A stretch of 64,000 bases of DNA from Cristatella mucedo (GCA_009760855.2 WPIO01000009.1:8524001-8588000), one strand, 5' to 3'; shown: positions 1 through 11,224, counted from the first letter of the stretch. The notes: generated by a model from the sequence alone, not told the origin. A program made the numbers and translations.

Positions 1-560
1 TAGTGAGTTCCATGCTTTGGGAGCATAGTAACAGAAGGCGATTTGAAGTCCACAAGGGGCACTGGTAATCGACCAGAGTCAGAAAAACATGTTGAGCCAT
101 TGAAGGTCTGATGCGAGACTTATTCAGATTGGCATGCCGAAGGAAGGGAATGGAGGGATGTACACGTGATTGGCAGAATCTTGAAGTCGATATGCCTCGT
201 GCTTGATAGGCTGCGAGAGCAGATTGGTGAGCTGTGAAGATGAACTTCGAGATTAGGTTAGCAGGGCATGCTTATAGGTAGGCATTGAGATAAAGAAACA
301 CAAGGTTGAAGTTTCTCTGGGAGTTTTGTAGCTAGTTGGGGGTGCGAGCAATCGACAGTAGCCAGACGAACAGTTTCTTGCTATTGGAGGCCTCAAATGG
401 AACTAATCCGAATAGGTTGGCCGGAGCAAGAGAATGGAGGGACGTAAATCTGAGTGGCATGATCTTGAAATCGATACACTGCTTGATAGTCAGCCATTAC
501 AGGTGGGTGAGCAGCGGGGGTGTTAAGTGGCTGTTGCAAAACGGTTACAAAATATTCGTT
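1..560 (-). mobile_element. LINE family A, antisense C-terminal fragments
   Basis: Two diverged copies of the same ORF2 C-terminal region lie head to tail (about 1-250 and 336-560). Key matches to the better copies are gagttccatgctttgggagc (codes antisense for the A-W-N-S-L-P region) and cttgaagtcgatatg. Both copies are truncated and carry indels. No 3' tail is present. Confidence 0.7.
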
Positions 561-664
561 GCGTTATTAAAGTAAGCCAGATATAATTGCTGCCTGTTAA
601 ACACATAAACCACGAGTTTTTGGGCTTGTAATTGCTTTAAAGATTTGTGTACTTTTTATGAAGT

Positions 665-815
665 ACTGGTATGCCCGGTGGTTAAGGTACTTGCCCCGAC
701 CAAGGTCCGGCCGAGGTCGTGGGCTCGAGCCCCGAGGCATTTGTGAAGAGCCTGCAGAGAGATTAAGTTCTCTTAGGGTGCTATACACATGAATTATTAT
801 TTATTTATTCATTTA
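665..815 (+). repeat. SINE S2 copy
   Basis: The tRNA-like head is cccggtggttaaggtacttg with the B-box-like gggctcgagcccc. The tail carries gagattaagttctct followed by a short A/T-rich end (attatttatttattc). This is the clearest S2 copy in the window. Confidence 0.8.
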
Positions 816-1392
816 TATTGTCCGAGTGAAGCTGCCACAAATATTAAGCAAGTCTTTGAGGCATTTCGAAAGTTAAAAGTAAAAAGTGCCCCATCTTGCC
901 TTAGTGCCATGGCGCTTATCTCCTGCACAGAAGAAGAAGGAGAAGAAGAAAAGGCGCACAGCTAAAATGCTGGTATTTACAAGAGCGAGCTAGCTAGGCA
1001 TGATCCAGATCTGTTTCACTTCTGATGGCACTCAGAGTAGTTTATGCCCTAGCCTGTTGCTCGAGTGACAGCCACTGCCATCGCTGCAATGTGGCTAGCT
1101 GGCTCGAAGACGTGGAGTAGTGTTCGGTGTCTGATGTACAGATACGAGTAAAATCCGAAATCAAGTCAAAGATCCAAGTCAAATACAGGCCTCTCCCAGT
1201 CAGAATTATAATGATTTCGACGTCGAGTAGGTTCCAATTGCCAGCTAGCTCTGTGCAACATAATTCAGACAAGCCAAATCTGCTTTGCTTTAACTTAAGT
1301 TCAAGCCTTTGCTGCATCAGGGCTGGGTGATTTCATCTCCAGTCTGAGGATTTTGTTATATCCTTGCTCTCTCTCTTTCTCTCCCCTCCCCC
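816..1392. other. no recognised feature
   Basis: Mixed-composition DNA with a short GAAGAAG run near 930-950. I see no exon, RNA or named repeat here. Confidence 0.4.
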
Positions 1393-1403
1393 ACTCTGTC
1401 CTC

Positions 1404-1455
<52 letters not shown>

Positions 1456-1478
1456 ACTCTCTCTCTTTCCCCCTCTCT
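1364..1478 (+). repeat. (CT)n microsatellite
   Basis: An interrupted (CT)n/(TC)n tract. The open frames through it (poly Ser-Leu) are artefacts of the repeat. Confidence 0.95.
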
Positions 1479-1591
1479 ATGGTTCGACTTCACTTGGTTC
1501 TCCATTTTTACATAAATCCCGGGACAGTGGCCTGAAGACCGACTCGAGCAGTTTAGAGACAGGGCAAGTGGTAACTATGACTCGGAGCTGT

Positions 1592-1740
1592 TAGATCCCA
1601 GCTCTAAGCCTTGGGGTAAGGGACTCGCTCTTCACGACCCAGGTCGTGGGTTCTTTTTTTTAAACTGCAAGCAATTGGGATAGCCGTCAAGGCTTTTCTG
1701 TCTCTATGGAAATGAGGCTGTTAAATCCGTTAACCTCTAC
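1592..1740 (+). repeat. SINE S1, degraded copy
   Basis: Matches the S1 head (ggggtaagggactcgctctt, cacgacccaggtcgtgggtt) and tail (gatagccgtcaaggc, gaggctgttaaat). The B-box end is replaced by a T run. Confidence 0.7.
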
Positions 1741-2505
1741 CTCCTCAATAGCGACTAGCACTGGGAAATGGTGGCTATTGACACGGCGTCATCACCGCTC
1801 AGTGCCCGATCCTCGGCGTGCAAGCAGCCTAAAGGGGGAATCGAGGCCGAGCCAAGTTGTGGCAATCAGGCTCGTGCTCCAATCAGTCAGAGGAATGCGA
1901 TTAGCAAGCCTTCTGCATCGGCACCAACTGCTTTGTCCGATTCGTGCAAGCTGCACAAAACTTCCGATAGGTTGAGGTGAGCTTTGGCTGCACTAATAAC
2001 TCGTCCGAGGCATCTGCAGAGATTTAAAACTGCCGAACACAGCAAATTTATGCGATGATATGCCACCGTGAGTTTTGCATGACAGCCGGGTGGAGGGCAT
2101 CCACCAGAATGGGTAGATGAAGATGCTGCTTCTGCTGCTGATGTGAAGGTTTCTCCTGTTATGTTGTCTAGGATTTTCTAGTCAGTGTAGCTGATAGTTT
2201 TTGATGCTTTAGTGCAAAGGAAGCTGGCACTTTAAACAGCTGCATGCTAATCTGAAAAAGGGCATGAATTGTTGATAATAATGATTAGCCACTATGTAAT
2301 AATGAACGACAAATAGCCAGTTGGTAAAAGCGGCTATAATAAATTGCTGGCAGGTAATATGCTGTTGCCTCTATAGATATTTCATTAAAAATCGGCATTG
2401 GACATAACTTGTTTTCAATCTGTCGTTGAATGGCTGCCTTTGGGACTACATACTGCCACCTTCGCAAGACCGTACGACTTGAAACCAGTACTTGCATGTA
2501 CAGCA
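1741..2505. other. no recognised feature
   Basis: Short overlapping open frames only. I see no splice-bounded coding signal or known repeat. Confidence 0.4.
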
Positions 2506-2507
2506 AA

Positions 2508-2690
2508 CTAGAGCCGTGATTGGCCAGGAGGTGAGGTGGCCACTCTTCACTACAGAGGTCGTGGATTCGAATCCTGCAGTGGGCAGTCCTTTATTGCCAA
2601 CTGCAAATGGAGGTGATAGCCGTTAAGGGTCTTCTGCTGCTACACATGTGGCTGTTAGATCAGCTATTTATTTAATTATTTAATGGCAAA
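2508..2690 (+). repeat. SINE S1 copy
   Basis: Full-length-like copy running from gccgtgattggccaggaggt through the B box ggattcgaatcc to gtggctgttagatcagc and an A/T-rich tail. Confidence 0.85.
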
Positions 2691-2694
2691 TCAA

Positions 2695-2765
2695 TGCCAC
2701 GGTGGTTTGGCCCAGTGGTTAAGGTGCTCGCCCCGACTAAAGTCTGGCTAAAAAGCCTGGTGGTG
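2695..2765 (+). repeat. SINE S2 head, 3' truncated
   Basis: Begins gccacggtggtttggcccag, continues tggttaaggtgctcgccccg, and stops before the S2 tail. It lies just downstream of an S1 copy. Confidence 0.65.
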
Positions 2766-2984
2766 TAAACTTTCGTGCTGTGTGTCGACTGTAGGAAATA
2801 ATTGAGGGACGATGGGGCTTCAGTGGTGAGGTGTTAGGGGAGGAGTGTCACTATGAGGGCCGAAGCTTAGTGTTCGAATAGAGGTCAGAGGGCAAGGCTT
2901 TAAGTGACAAGCGATTGGCTTCAGCTGAAAGTCATGAAAAATAATAATAACGCTAATACATTTGTATGGTACCCTCACAGAACG

Positions 2985-2988
<4 letters not shown>

Positions 2989-3023
<35 letters not shown>
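2989..3023 (+). repeat. (CT)n microsatellite
   Basis: An uninterrupted CT tract of about 35 bases. Confidence 0.95.
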
Positions 3024-3025
<2 letters not shown>

Positions 3026-3469
3026 CACTTTGACAGCACACACAAGCACACAGATTTACAAAGGACCCAGCAAATGCTGTGAGGAAAGGGTGCATTTAGG
3101 CTTCTTTTTAAGTTTCGACAATTTCGTCAATGGGATGTCGTAATGTCAGTTGGGAGTGAGTCAAAGGCTTTGGGAGCATGCGAACTGAAGGCACGGTCTC
3201 CAAAAGATTTCAGATTGGTTCAAGGCACAGCTAGACGACACGAGTCATAAGAGCAATTGGTATAGTGCCTAGCCTGGTAGGGGAGTAGTTCTGATAGGTA
3301 GGCTGGAGCAAGAGAATGAAGTGACCTACAAGTGAGTGACAAAAACCTTAAAGTCAATGCTTGATAGCCAGCGCAGGTCGGTAAGAGCTGATTTAACGTA
3401 ACAACTGCAATGACCACGACAGACAAAAAAAATGCGAGCTGATTTAATGACATCGTTATGTAGTGGCAG

Positions 3470-3605
3470 AAAAGCCTTCAAGACTATCCCCACCTATCGC
3501 AGTAAATACAATAACAGATAAATAAAGAATGCACTGCAGGACTCGAAACCATGACCTGGTGAATAGGTAGCACTTAACACCTGGGCTAAGACCCAGGAAC
3601 AAGCC
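3470..3605 (-). repeat. SINE S1, antisense, diverged
   Basis: Contains gcactgcaggactcgaaacc (antisense B box) and the S1 tail region cttcaagactatccccacc. It is nested in LINE A. Confidence 0.6.
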
Positions 3606-3924
3606 TAGCTGCAGAGTTTTGCACCAACTTTAAGCAACTAAATGCACAGGTCGGAAGACCTGCATGTACTGTTTGTGGAAGTTGAAGCAGGACGTTACAA
3701 ATGTATGGACTAACTTGATGTATTTTCACTGTCTAAGGATGCCAACATTTTGAAATGGCACTTAGCTCACCGTCATCTGACGTGGACCTGATGTGGTTGT
3801 CTAGTGAAAGGTGGCTTAGGAACAGTTCACCCTGATTTCATTTCGTGATTTTCGTTACAGAAGATGTGGTGGCTCAGCCCATTTTAAAGGGTTGGTTTTC
3901 CAATTTCCGAGCCATCTTAAAATA

Positions 3925-4100
3925 GTAAATACTAGCTTATTTAACAGCCTCTTTTGTATATCGACAGAAGAGCCTTTACGACTATCACCACCACTTGCAG
4001 TGGCAATAAAATGTCACCCACCACAAGATTTGAACCCACGATCTCGGGAGGTCGTCGAAAGCAATCGCCATACCTAGTGTGCCATCGCGGCTCACCGAAG
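3925..4100 (-). repeat. SINE S1, antisense
   Basis: Runs from tactagcttatttaacagcc to ccatcgcggctca, with antisense B box gatttgaaccc. It is inserted in a LINE A copy whose sequence continues on both sides. Confidence 0.85.
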
Positions 4101-4249
4101 TATCTTAGGTTTGTCCATATCTATTAGGTTGGATTTATCATCATTCAATTTGAAAACGTTTGTTCTCATCTAATTGCAGATGCCAGCAATACATGCAGCA
4201 TTGAGCGTTTAGAGAGTTTGGCATGCTGACAGGCTGGGATTAATCAAAG

Positions 4250-6180
4250 CATAATGATAATAATAATAATGCACTTGATAAAGTGCCCTCAGGAACTCAA
4301 TCTCTTTCTAGGTACTTTACATATGCTGCAAAGGAAACACGATCGAATGGTGAGTGATATCATGCTTGATAAACAACATAACATGGCTAGGGGTGACATG
4401 CCTAGGGCCAGCATGCAAGTGTGGTTAGTGGCAGCATGCAGAGTGTCAGCACACATAATCACATTAAGGACGAATCACAGGGACCCACTATATGTTGTCA
4501 TCAATAGGCATGTTTTTAATTTTTTTTTAAATGTGGTCAAGTCAGGGAGTATCGTGATGGAAGTCTGGAGTGAGTTCCACGCTTTGGGAGCATACGAACT
4601 AAATGCACGGTCTCCAAAGGATTTGAGGTTTGTACGAGGCACAGGTAAACAGTTAGTTTCCGAAAAGTGGGATACGATGGGTGGGGGAGTAGATCTGATA
4701 GGTCGGCTGGAGCCAAAGAATGAAGGGACCTAAAAGTGAGTGAAAAAACCTTGAAGTCGATCTGTTGCTTGACTTGGAGCCAGAGCAGGTCGGCGAGAAG
4801 TGGTGTGATGTGGCAACTTCGACGCTCACGACAGACAAGCCTAGCTGCGGAGTTTTTCACCAGCTGTGAGTTACAGTGTTGCACAAGTGGCTGATTGCAC
4901 ACGCCGGTAGACCAGCAAGCATTTAGTTACAGAAGTCAAGATAGGATGTCATAAATGCATGGACCAACTTCCATGTCGTATTTCTGTCCAAGCAAGCCCG
5001 AGTTTTAGCAATGTTCTGTAGCTGAAAGTAGGCAGATTTGACTGTGGAGCTGATGTGATCGGCTAACGAAAGGTCACTTTGAAACATGACACCTAGATTT
5101 CGTGCAGATTCAACAGGAGATATGCTGGCAGAGCCAATTTTGAGCGTTTGCCTTTCCAATTTCTGAATTACACTTGGTTTGCCCATAACTAGTAAGTTAG
5201 TTTAGATTAGTCATAATCAAATAGTCATAATTCAATTTAAGAAAATTTGCTGTCATCCATGTGCATATGTCATCAATGCATGCAGCAAGGGAGTTGAGAG
5301 AGTTTTGAAACGAAGTGGACCAATGAAAGAGCCTTTGGGCTCCCTGTACTTGTGAGGCTCCTTAAATGATTGTTTTCGAAAGGGACGTTTTCGAAAGGGA
5401 TTCGAAAGGGAAAGGGACAAGACCCGATGCTAAGGACATGTTTATTATGTTCATTGTGCATGGCAGCAGCAGATCTGTGCATCGAGAAGTAGGACAATGC
5501 GAAAAGGGTGTAGAGAGCTAGCAGTCTTTTAAGTTGAGGTCTTTAATGGCAGGCTTGAATGTTTGCATTGAGGTGCTGCGAGGAATTGAAGGAGAGGAGT
5601 CCAGTGGGGATCTCATTACCTTAAGGATGAACTCTCTAATCTAGTCTTGTCTATCTTACTGACAAATAGGCTAGACAAGCAATCTGCTGCATGACCACAT
5701 GGATTACTAGGTAAGGGGCTAACGTGAGAGCGACTGAGGATATGGTTGGAGGTAGACTTCTGCATTTTTCTATTGTGTATCTTTGATTTGACAATGTTTT
5801 TATAGTAGCTAGCCTACGCCTTTGCTACTATGGATATGTGTGTACAGTAGGCCTTATATACGAGTCGATGGACAATCAGTCCTAATCTTGTGTGCGCTTT
5901 TTCAAGCTTGCACTTTGTAGACCTAGCTAGTTTAATGTCTGGTAAACCATAGGCCATCTGGGTGCTGGTGTGCAATGCAGATCGATGGAGTGTCTTTTTT
6001 AACATTCCACTAGTAATGATAGGTCGGAGGGAGGATTTAGCAGCAAGGGTGAGGAGGATTTTTGCTATGGATAGCATCAATGTCAAAGTTCGTGATTCCC
6101 AGATTATTTTGGAGTCCGGGGAAGGCACAAAATTCAGACTGAATGAGATCATCATGTCAGGTGGTCATACATACTATAAT
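4250..6180 (-). mobile_element. LINE family A, long antisense copy with rearranged middle
   Basis: In sense order (right to left) it holds the end of the endonuclease domain and the start of the linker (6180-5960, ISFSLNFVPS), the linker motif KCKLEKAHTRLGLIVHR (about 5920-5860), the pre-RT segment (5800-5620, equivalent to 39552-39690), then the RT end, thumb and C-terminal domain (5300-4560), the 3' UTR, the terminal stem-loop and an (ATT)n tail at 4250-4270. The RT palm (5300-5530) is missing or scrambled. A short TTCGAAAGGGA tandem at 5378-5422 sits at that break. Remaining frames are interrupted. Confidence 0.78.
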
Positions 6181-6228
6181 TTATTATAGTATTGTATTAT
6201 TTATAGTATTATATTATAGTATTGGCGT
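6170..6228. repeat. AT-rich short tandem (TATTATAGTATTG-like)
   Basis: Imperfect repeats of tattatagtattg adjoin the endonuclease end of the LINE A copy. Confidence 0.7.
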
Positions 6229-6688
6229 TATTTGATTGCCGCCTTGAGCTTGCTTACCCGTTTTGTTGTTCATTTTATTGAGTCCCGTCTGTGCATCATC
6301 CTAGCTGTTCTTTTTAAGGGTTGCCAGGCATGTGGGGCGTGTAAGTCTAAGTCTGCTATCGTCTAAGGCCCCTCTCATGGATTAAGGCTACTTACGGCAA
6401 GCAAAGACTAGCCAAACCAAAGATCTTACTAACTTCCTCATTCTCCGCTGGGCAGACTGCTGTAAGTCAAACTGACTGGGCTGCCGAAGCACCCGGGCCG
6501 TTAGCGTGCAATCGCTGGAGAATATTTGATCGAATGTGTGTGGCCTTTGTTGTGAGTGGGGTCATGCACATGAGCCACAAGAGAAAATGAATCCGCCAGT
6601 GAACGAAATTCGGCACTTGAAGCTACAGTTGAGTCGTCGAAGTAAATTTTAAAATCACTCATATCGAGGAAGGGACGATTTCTTGCTC
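6229..6688. other. no recognised feature
   Basis: Unique-looking sequence. No coding or repeat family recognised. Confidence 0.4.
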
Positions 6689-6689
6689 C

Positions 6690-6840
6690 CAGAATCGATA
6701 GTATATTTGATATAGCGCCCTCAGAGAACTCTCGATCTCTTTCAAGGTACTTTACATTTGCTACAAAGGAAGCACATTCGAATGGTTAGTGGTACCATGC
6801 TCAATAAACAAGAATAGCATGGTTAGGGTGAAATGAGGTC
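6690..6840 (-). mobile_element. LINE family A, antisense 3' end only
   Basis: Contains the antisense terminal stem-loop (gcgccctcagagaactctcg) and the start of the 3' UTR (tttgctacaaaggaagcac). Extreme 5' truncation leaves about 150 bp. Confidence 0.8.
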
Positions 6841-7260
6841 AGAAAAACAATCTGAAATAAAGGAGGACTTGGTACCTTGTGAGCTGTAGATTACTGACAC
6901 AATGGGCTACTTGCGGTTAAAGGGACTCACAACAAGAAATTCGAAAGACTGCTTCGAGGGGACTGCAAATGGTCTGAAATTGAGGGAGGAGCGTGCAGCA
7001 ATGGCGACTTCTCGATAGTTTTTATGCGTCCAATGGTATCCAAGAAAGGGAAGCCTGTGGGAGTGGCATTAGTTATTGTCGGTGGGCAGTTAGTCGATGT
7101 CAGCTAGGTCTCGGTCGAAGTAAACAGGTCAAGGGCAGCATCAGGAGTCAACTCTATTATTATTATTAGTGGTTTATTGCTCGCTGATCGAGTGTTCCAA
7201 AGGCAAACATTAAGATTATCCTTCGAGTTATACTAGGCCTGATGACAACTGAGTTAGAGT
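6841..7260. other. no recognised feature
   Basis: No clear coding sequence. A short TTATTATTATTA run is at 7153-7166. Confidence 0.35.
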
Positions 7261-7263
7261 TAT

Positions 7264-7452
7264 TCATAGCAGTGGTTGACAGAGAGTACGGCTGGAGACA
7301 ATGCTGGAAATACTGTGTATGCATGCCTTGTCCTTGTCTCCACACTTGTTACGAGTAGAAGGCTTAGGCCTCTTGTGGGATATTTGCAATTCACGAACCC
7401 TGCTGCAACCGGGAGTGCATTTGCACGGCAGTAGCAAAATGAGATCAGGCAT
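7264..7452 (-). pseudogene. Cys-rich reading frame, possible transposon-associated remnant
   Basis: A 62-codon frame contains CKCTPGCSR and KCGDKDKAC. The C-x-C...C spacing resembles Cys-rich C-terminal segments I have seen in multicopy invertebrate proteins of unknown function. It lies downstream, on the same strand, of the CYVCG frame at 8259-8522 and could be the far end of the same element. Function unknown; the link is inference. Confidence 0.25.
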
Positions 7453-8258
7453 GCACGATCGTACCTAATAATGGGATCACTAACTGTCGGCTTCGGTCGT
7501 TCAGTGGGGCTGGGGGCGGGTGCAGACCGAGCATGTGGTAGTGTGGGTGTGTGTGTGTGTGGTGGTGGTCCTTTGCAATCTCAAAGGCAAAAACAGCAGA
7601 GAAACTTGATAAAAAACCACCTTGGTTACCCACCAGAAATTCCACCACAATTAAGTCTCGGATGACATCTCAGCCGAATTCATCATAGCTCAGTCTCTAG
7701 CAAGGTCTTGCTGCGGTCGTAATCCTCTTAGAGATGCACCGAGTGAATGCCCGAGGAAGAGGCCGATACTTGATCCCGTTAGGATGCAGCACGGCTTTGA
7801 CACTCCTCGATCGACGAGCTGTCACTGTAGAGGCACCACTCATTCTGGTTGCATGCGATCCACATATTTTTGGACACACTGGTCACATTGTGGCAGAAGC
7901 AAAGCCCTCCTTGACGGGTGATGAATTTAAGCTGGAGAAAGCTCGGTGGTGCTTCCTCGGATCTGCAAATGGCACCCATTCATCCCACAAGTTGCAGTGA
8001 TGGATGAAGGAAGGCAGCTGGATATGTAATAGCAGATGCATCGCTGCCAGTCCAATGCGTGGTAGGGTCCTTAATACTCAAGTAGCATATGCTTGAGTGG
8101 TCATCATTGGGTTCACTCAGCCGAATTCTTATCTATAGCAAACTTCCTAACTCCTTTTCTTCTCTTTGCCACCCCACAAAAGAATACAAACATTGCAATC
8201 ATGAATCAGTAAGACTATGTCACCCATGATAAGTCGATTCCACTTGCGACTAACAATT

Positions 8259-8522
8259 TTATGATATAAAATTTCGAGCAGTAATGTTCCATTTTCCCTT
8301 CGACAGCTTTGTTGCAGGTGTTTTACACGAAATGAAGTACCCTGTGTTTGTTACGTTCCCGACAGCCATGCCAAAATATGCATTGTAGGCGTCGTACACC
8401 TTAGCAGATCCTTCCGTTTCATACTTTTTTGTCCTAGTGATAAATTGGCCGCATACATAGCAAAATGTGTCTGCGGGGATGATTGCATCCTCTGGATGAC
8501 ATCCCAGGCAAGTGTTTATACG
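8259..8522 (-). pseudogene. CYVCG-type protein fragment of a multicopy family
   Basis: An open frame of about 87 codons without an initiating Met near its start. It reads GCHPEDAIIPADTFCYVCGQ, then FITRTKKYE and AYNAYFGMAVGN, and ends at TAA (8259-8261). The D-T-F-C-Y-x-C-G start followed by a YxAYFG motif recalls a protein family of unknown function that is repeated many times in arthropod and cnidarian genomes. The C-x-x-C pair suggests a zinc site. No upstream exon was seen. It is probably a mobile-element remnant rather than a host exon. Confidence 0.4.
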
Positions 8523-8554
8523 TGTTCACTTAAAAAGGTAAAGATCTCTGATTC

Positions 8555-8705
8555 GACAGCCTCATTTATGTAGCAGCATAGAAGCCTCAGTGGTTATCAC
8601 TCCCTCTCTACGGTCAGTGAGCAAAGGATTGCCTACTGCAGATCTCCAACCCACGACCAGGTCATAAAGTGCGAGCGCCTGACCACTTTGCGAAGACAGA
8701 CTTAG
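8555..8705 (-). repeat. SINE S1, antisense, diverged
   Basis: Matches the S1 tail (cagcctcatttatgtagcag, gaagcctcagtggttatcac) and antisense head (gatctccaacccacgaccag). Confidence 0.65.
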
Positions 8706-9520
8706 GCAGCAGGAAGTCAAGTGAGCTGGCGGGTTGTAAGGCTCCTTTATTTATAATACTGGCAAGTATTAATAAGTAAGTTATGAGTAATTGCTATATG
8801 TTAATGCACAGAACAGCTGATCAGTACTAAGCCTCGCCGACCTCATCTTGTGCTCAGCAATAAGGTTGGACACATCAAACGCAGAATTATTTAACACACG
8901 ACTTTTGGCCGTGCCTGTATCTGCAATGTTCTGCAAAATATATGCATGCCAAAGTTATTGCTGTCATGCCAAAACAGCAGTTTTTGAGAAATACTGGCCA
9001 TTTTCTTAATTTGTAAGAGCCATAATCAACGGGGAAAGAATATTTACCATCCGGGAGCTAAGATAAAACAACAAAATTGCCTTGAGTGAAATAATATGTA
9101 CTAGGGTTGGCATAAGCAAACTTGAGAGTGGCTGGCAAGCAATGACGAGTGCTGGCAGGGAAATAAATAAAAACACGTCTCACCGAAAGCCGGGATTCAT
9201 ATTTGTGATAGAAGAGTCTCGAGGGTTCTGAGTGTCCATCCTGGGAACTCTGAAATTTGAATCATATTCACAGCGAGTTCCAACAGATATAAATACATAT
9301 ATGTATACATACAGTCACACGAAAAGTATTTAGTATTTACTAGGTGCATTAGACACCATCTACTTAGTAACTATGCACTCTTGGAGGTTGCCCACCGATG
9401 TCAGTCGGCTTTTGCCTAAACCCGATATATACATAAAAATGGACACTGTCGATATTCATTTATACGATAACTGTTAGAAACAAAAACATCCAGGTGATCT
9501 GGAGCGATATCTTTAAAAAA
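8706..9520. other. no recognised feature
   Basis: A/T-rich DNA with a palindromic tacatatatgtata stretch near 9295-9310. No coding signal recognised. Confidence 0.4.
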
Positions 9521-9521
9521 A

Positions 9522-9602
9522 TACTAGCTGATTTAACAGCCTCTTTTGTATAGCGACAGAAGAGCCTTGACGGCAATCATCACTGCTTACAGTGATTAAG
9601 GA
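9522..9602 (-). repeat. SINE S1 tail, antisense, truncated
   Basis: Runs from tactagctgatttaacagcc to cactgcttacagtg, then breaks off before the tRNA-like head. Confidence 0.75.
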
Positions 9603-10213
9603 TAGATATTTCACATATCGGAGTGAAATTTGAAATGCTAGTTCAGTTCTGCCTTTTTTATAGCTTAGTCCTTAATATTTTTATTTCGGTTTGATACATT
9701 TGGCTGTATACGTCATCAGACGTCCTGGGGTTTTGTGTTCCGTAATCGTGAATATATAGAACCAATTGTATCAAGCCGAAATAAAAAAATATTAAAGACT
9801 ATGGTCAAACAAGCAGAGCTGAACTCACATTTCAATTTACACTCTGTTACGTGAAATATTAGGTGAGTTATTTAATTTACAAGGCACCAACCAACACTGG
9901 AAATGAAGCTGTATACAAGTCACAAGTATGCACCTCAACAAACTTCAAACATCTATAGCGATCTACCAAGGTTCGACAAGTTGGGATACAAGTCGCATAT
10001 GATGCAGAGATCGGTAAATCTTCTATTTGTAGATTTGTTGCTTCCGGATTACACCCGGGTTAGGCATGGTTTGCATAACGAATTTTTCCTTTCATGTGGA
10101 AGTCGTCAGAACTTCCGATCCCAGTTCTAACATATTTGTCTTTCGAAAGGTACCATAAATGCATATTCGATGGTCGGACAAATGTTATAGGTATTTTCTT
10201 GACTTTCCTCCTT
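9603..10213. repeat. Dispersed repeat R1, copy 1, with inverted arms
   Basis: Two inverted arms of about 100 bp (around 9613-9715 and 9757-9862) flank a short spacer, followed by about 340 bp. The second arm and the following sequence recur at about 59155-59640 with high similarity (for example gaagctgtatacaagtcaca against gaagctgtatacgagtcaca). A frame at 9903-10130 is open in this copy but not obviously conserved. Class unknown. Confidence 0.75.
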
Positions 10214-10320
10214 AAGAGAACTTAATTTCTATCCAGGCGCTTCATACGTGCCACAGGGCTCGAACCCACTACATCGCTCATCAAATGCATTCACCTTGAC
10301 CTCGCTCATCAAAGCCTATC
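10213..10320 (-). repeat. SINE S2, antisense
   Basis: Starts with the antisense S2 tail taagagaacttaatttctat, then ccaggcgcttcatacgtgcc and the antisense B box gggctcgaaccc. The head is diverged. Confidence 0.65.
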
Positions 10321-10394
10321 ACCCGTGATGTTCCACGAGGGTCTGTTTTTTTATCAATTGCTATTCTCCATTGATACAGTGACCCATTGCAGGA

Positions 10395-11130
10395 GATTTA
10401 TATTATCCGGCTGTAATTCCACAAAGTAACATGGAGTGAGTGTTGCGCTAGAGAGTTTTCTGTAGCACGTTTAAAGCCTAAGCGGCTTTCGGTGTGCATA
10501 TGATAGCCACCAGACTCTATGCCATGCAAGAAAGAGAATCTTCTTATGAAGCATAGCTGAGTCAGGAGGGCTGTCGATGAAATGAGCAGCACGGAAAGCT
10601 GGAATGGATGTGCCACAGTTGGCAGCAGGAGAGATCTCAATGCATAAGAGTTTTGGAAGTGAGTTTCACTGTCTAGGACCTGCAGAGCATAAACTTCTGT
10701 CGCCAGAAGTCTTGTGAAAAAATGAAGTGAAAGAATGAAACAGCCAATTTATTGTCTATGGCTGATCTGAGGGCATGAGGAGGCCGAAACTGATGCAGCA
10801 GTTCAGCTAGGTATGAAGGAACCCATAGAGGCGTGTCTTGAAGTTCAGCCTAAAATTTGCTGCTCGGAATCTGTCGATCAAAGGTAGCCATTACTGCTCA
10901 CTTTGCAAAGGAGGCCCGGCTGAACCTCTTGGACCAATCTTGCAGCCATATTTATTAGGAGCTGCCGAGGCCTAGTCTGTTTTTTTGGTAGCCCATCCAA
11001 AACTGTATTACAATAGTCCAGACAAGGCAGAAAGAACCAGGGTTAGATCATTAGTAGCCAGCCGCCTTGTAGATAGTCCCTAAACTGGCATCTGTCGATT
11101 AGGGGGAGTCGAGAGTCGGCAGCCTGCCTG
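10395..11130 (-). mobile_element. LINE family B, antisense C-terminal part
   Basis: Antisense match to the C-terminal region of the 35180-37610 element: the S-A-G-P-x-x-W-N-S stretch near 10660-10690, the Y-L-A-E-L-L-H stretch near 10800, and the thumb around 10900-11080. Stops and frameshifts are throughout. Confidence 0.7.
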
Positions 11131-11224
11131 TAAGTCCTTGCCTTTGGCAAACCTTCTGCGACAGGCCGCCACGTTGGAATGAGCAGGCATTTATGGCTAC
11201 TGTGCACTCGACAGTATACACTAC

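Larger units (their letters stand above)
3130..4235 (-). mobile_element. LINE family A, antisense, interrupted by two SINEs
   Basis: The ORF2 C-terminal half lies in reverse orientation: the SYAP/WNSLP region at 3140-3230, the LTFRSLHSLAPAYLSELLP region at about 3280-3400, and the thumb region at 3600-3900. The copy is split by antisense S1 insertions at 3470-3605 and 3925-4100 and resumes at 4100-4235 with the RT end region (catctaattgcagatgccag). Stops and indels are frequent, so it is a dead copy. Confidence 0.78.

Noticed and set aside
665-815. tRNA genes at the A/B-box sequences (also at the S1 copies)
   Set aside because: The heads recur with long non-tRNA bodies and retroposon tails and do not fold into complete tRNAs; they are SINEs.
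1127-1330. Short overlapping frames on both strands
   Set aside because: Length is within chance expectation and nothing supports coding.
7860-7925. TTGACGG|gtgatg as the missing OTUD3 exon with Asp-Gly before the Cys exon
   Set aside because: The upstream codons in the required frame do not resemble the expected L-x-L-R-x-x-x-G-D-G sequence.
9680-9780. True hammerhead ribozyme in repeat R1
   Set aside because: CTGATGA and CGAAA occur in order, but the intervening bases do not give a stem flush with the core. Kept only as a note under R1.
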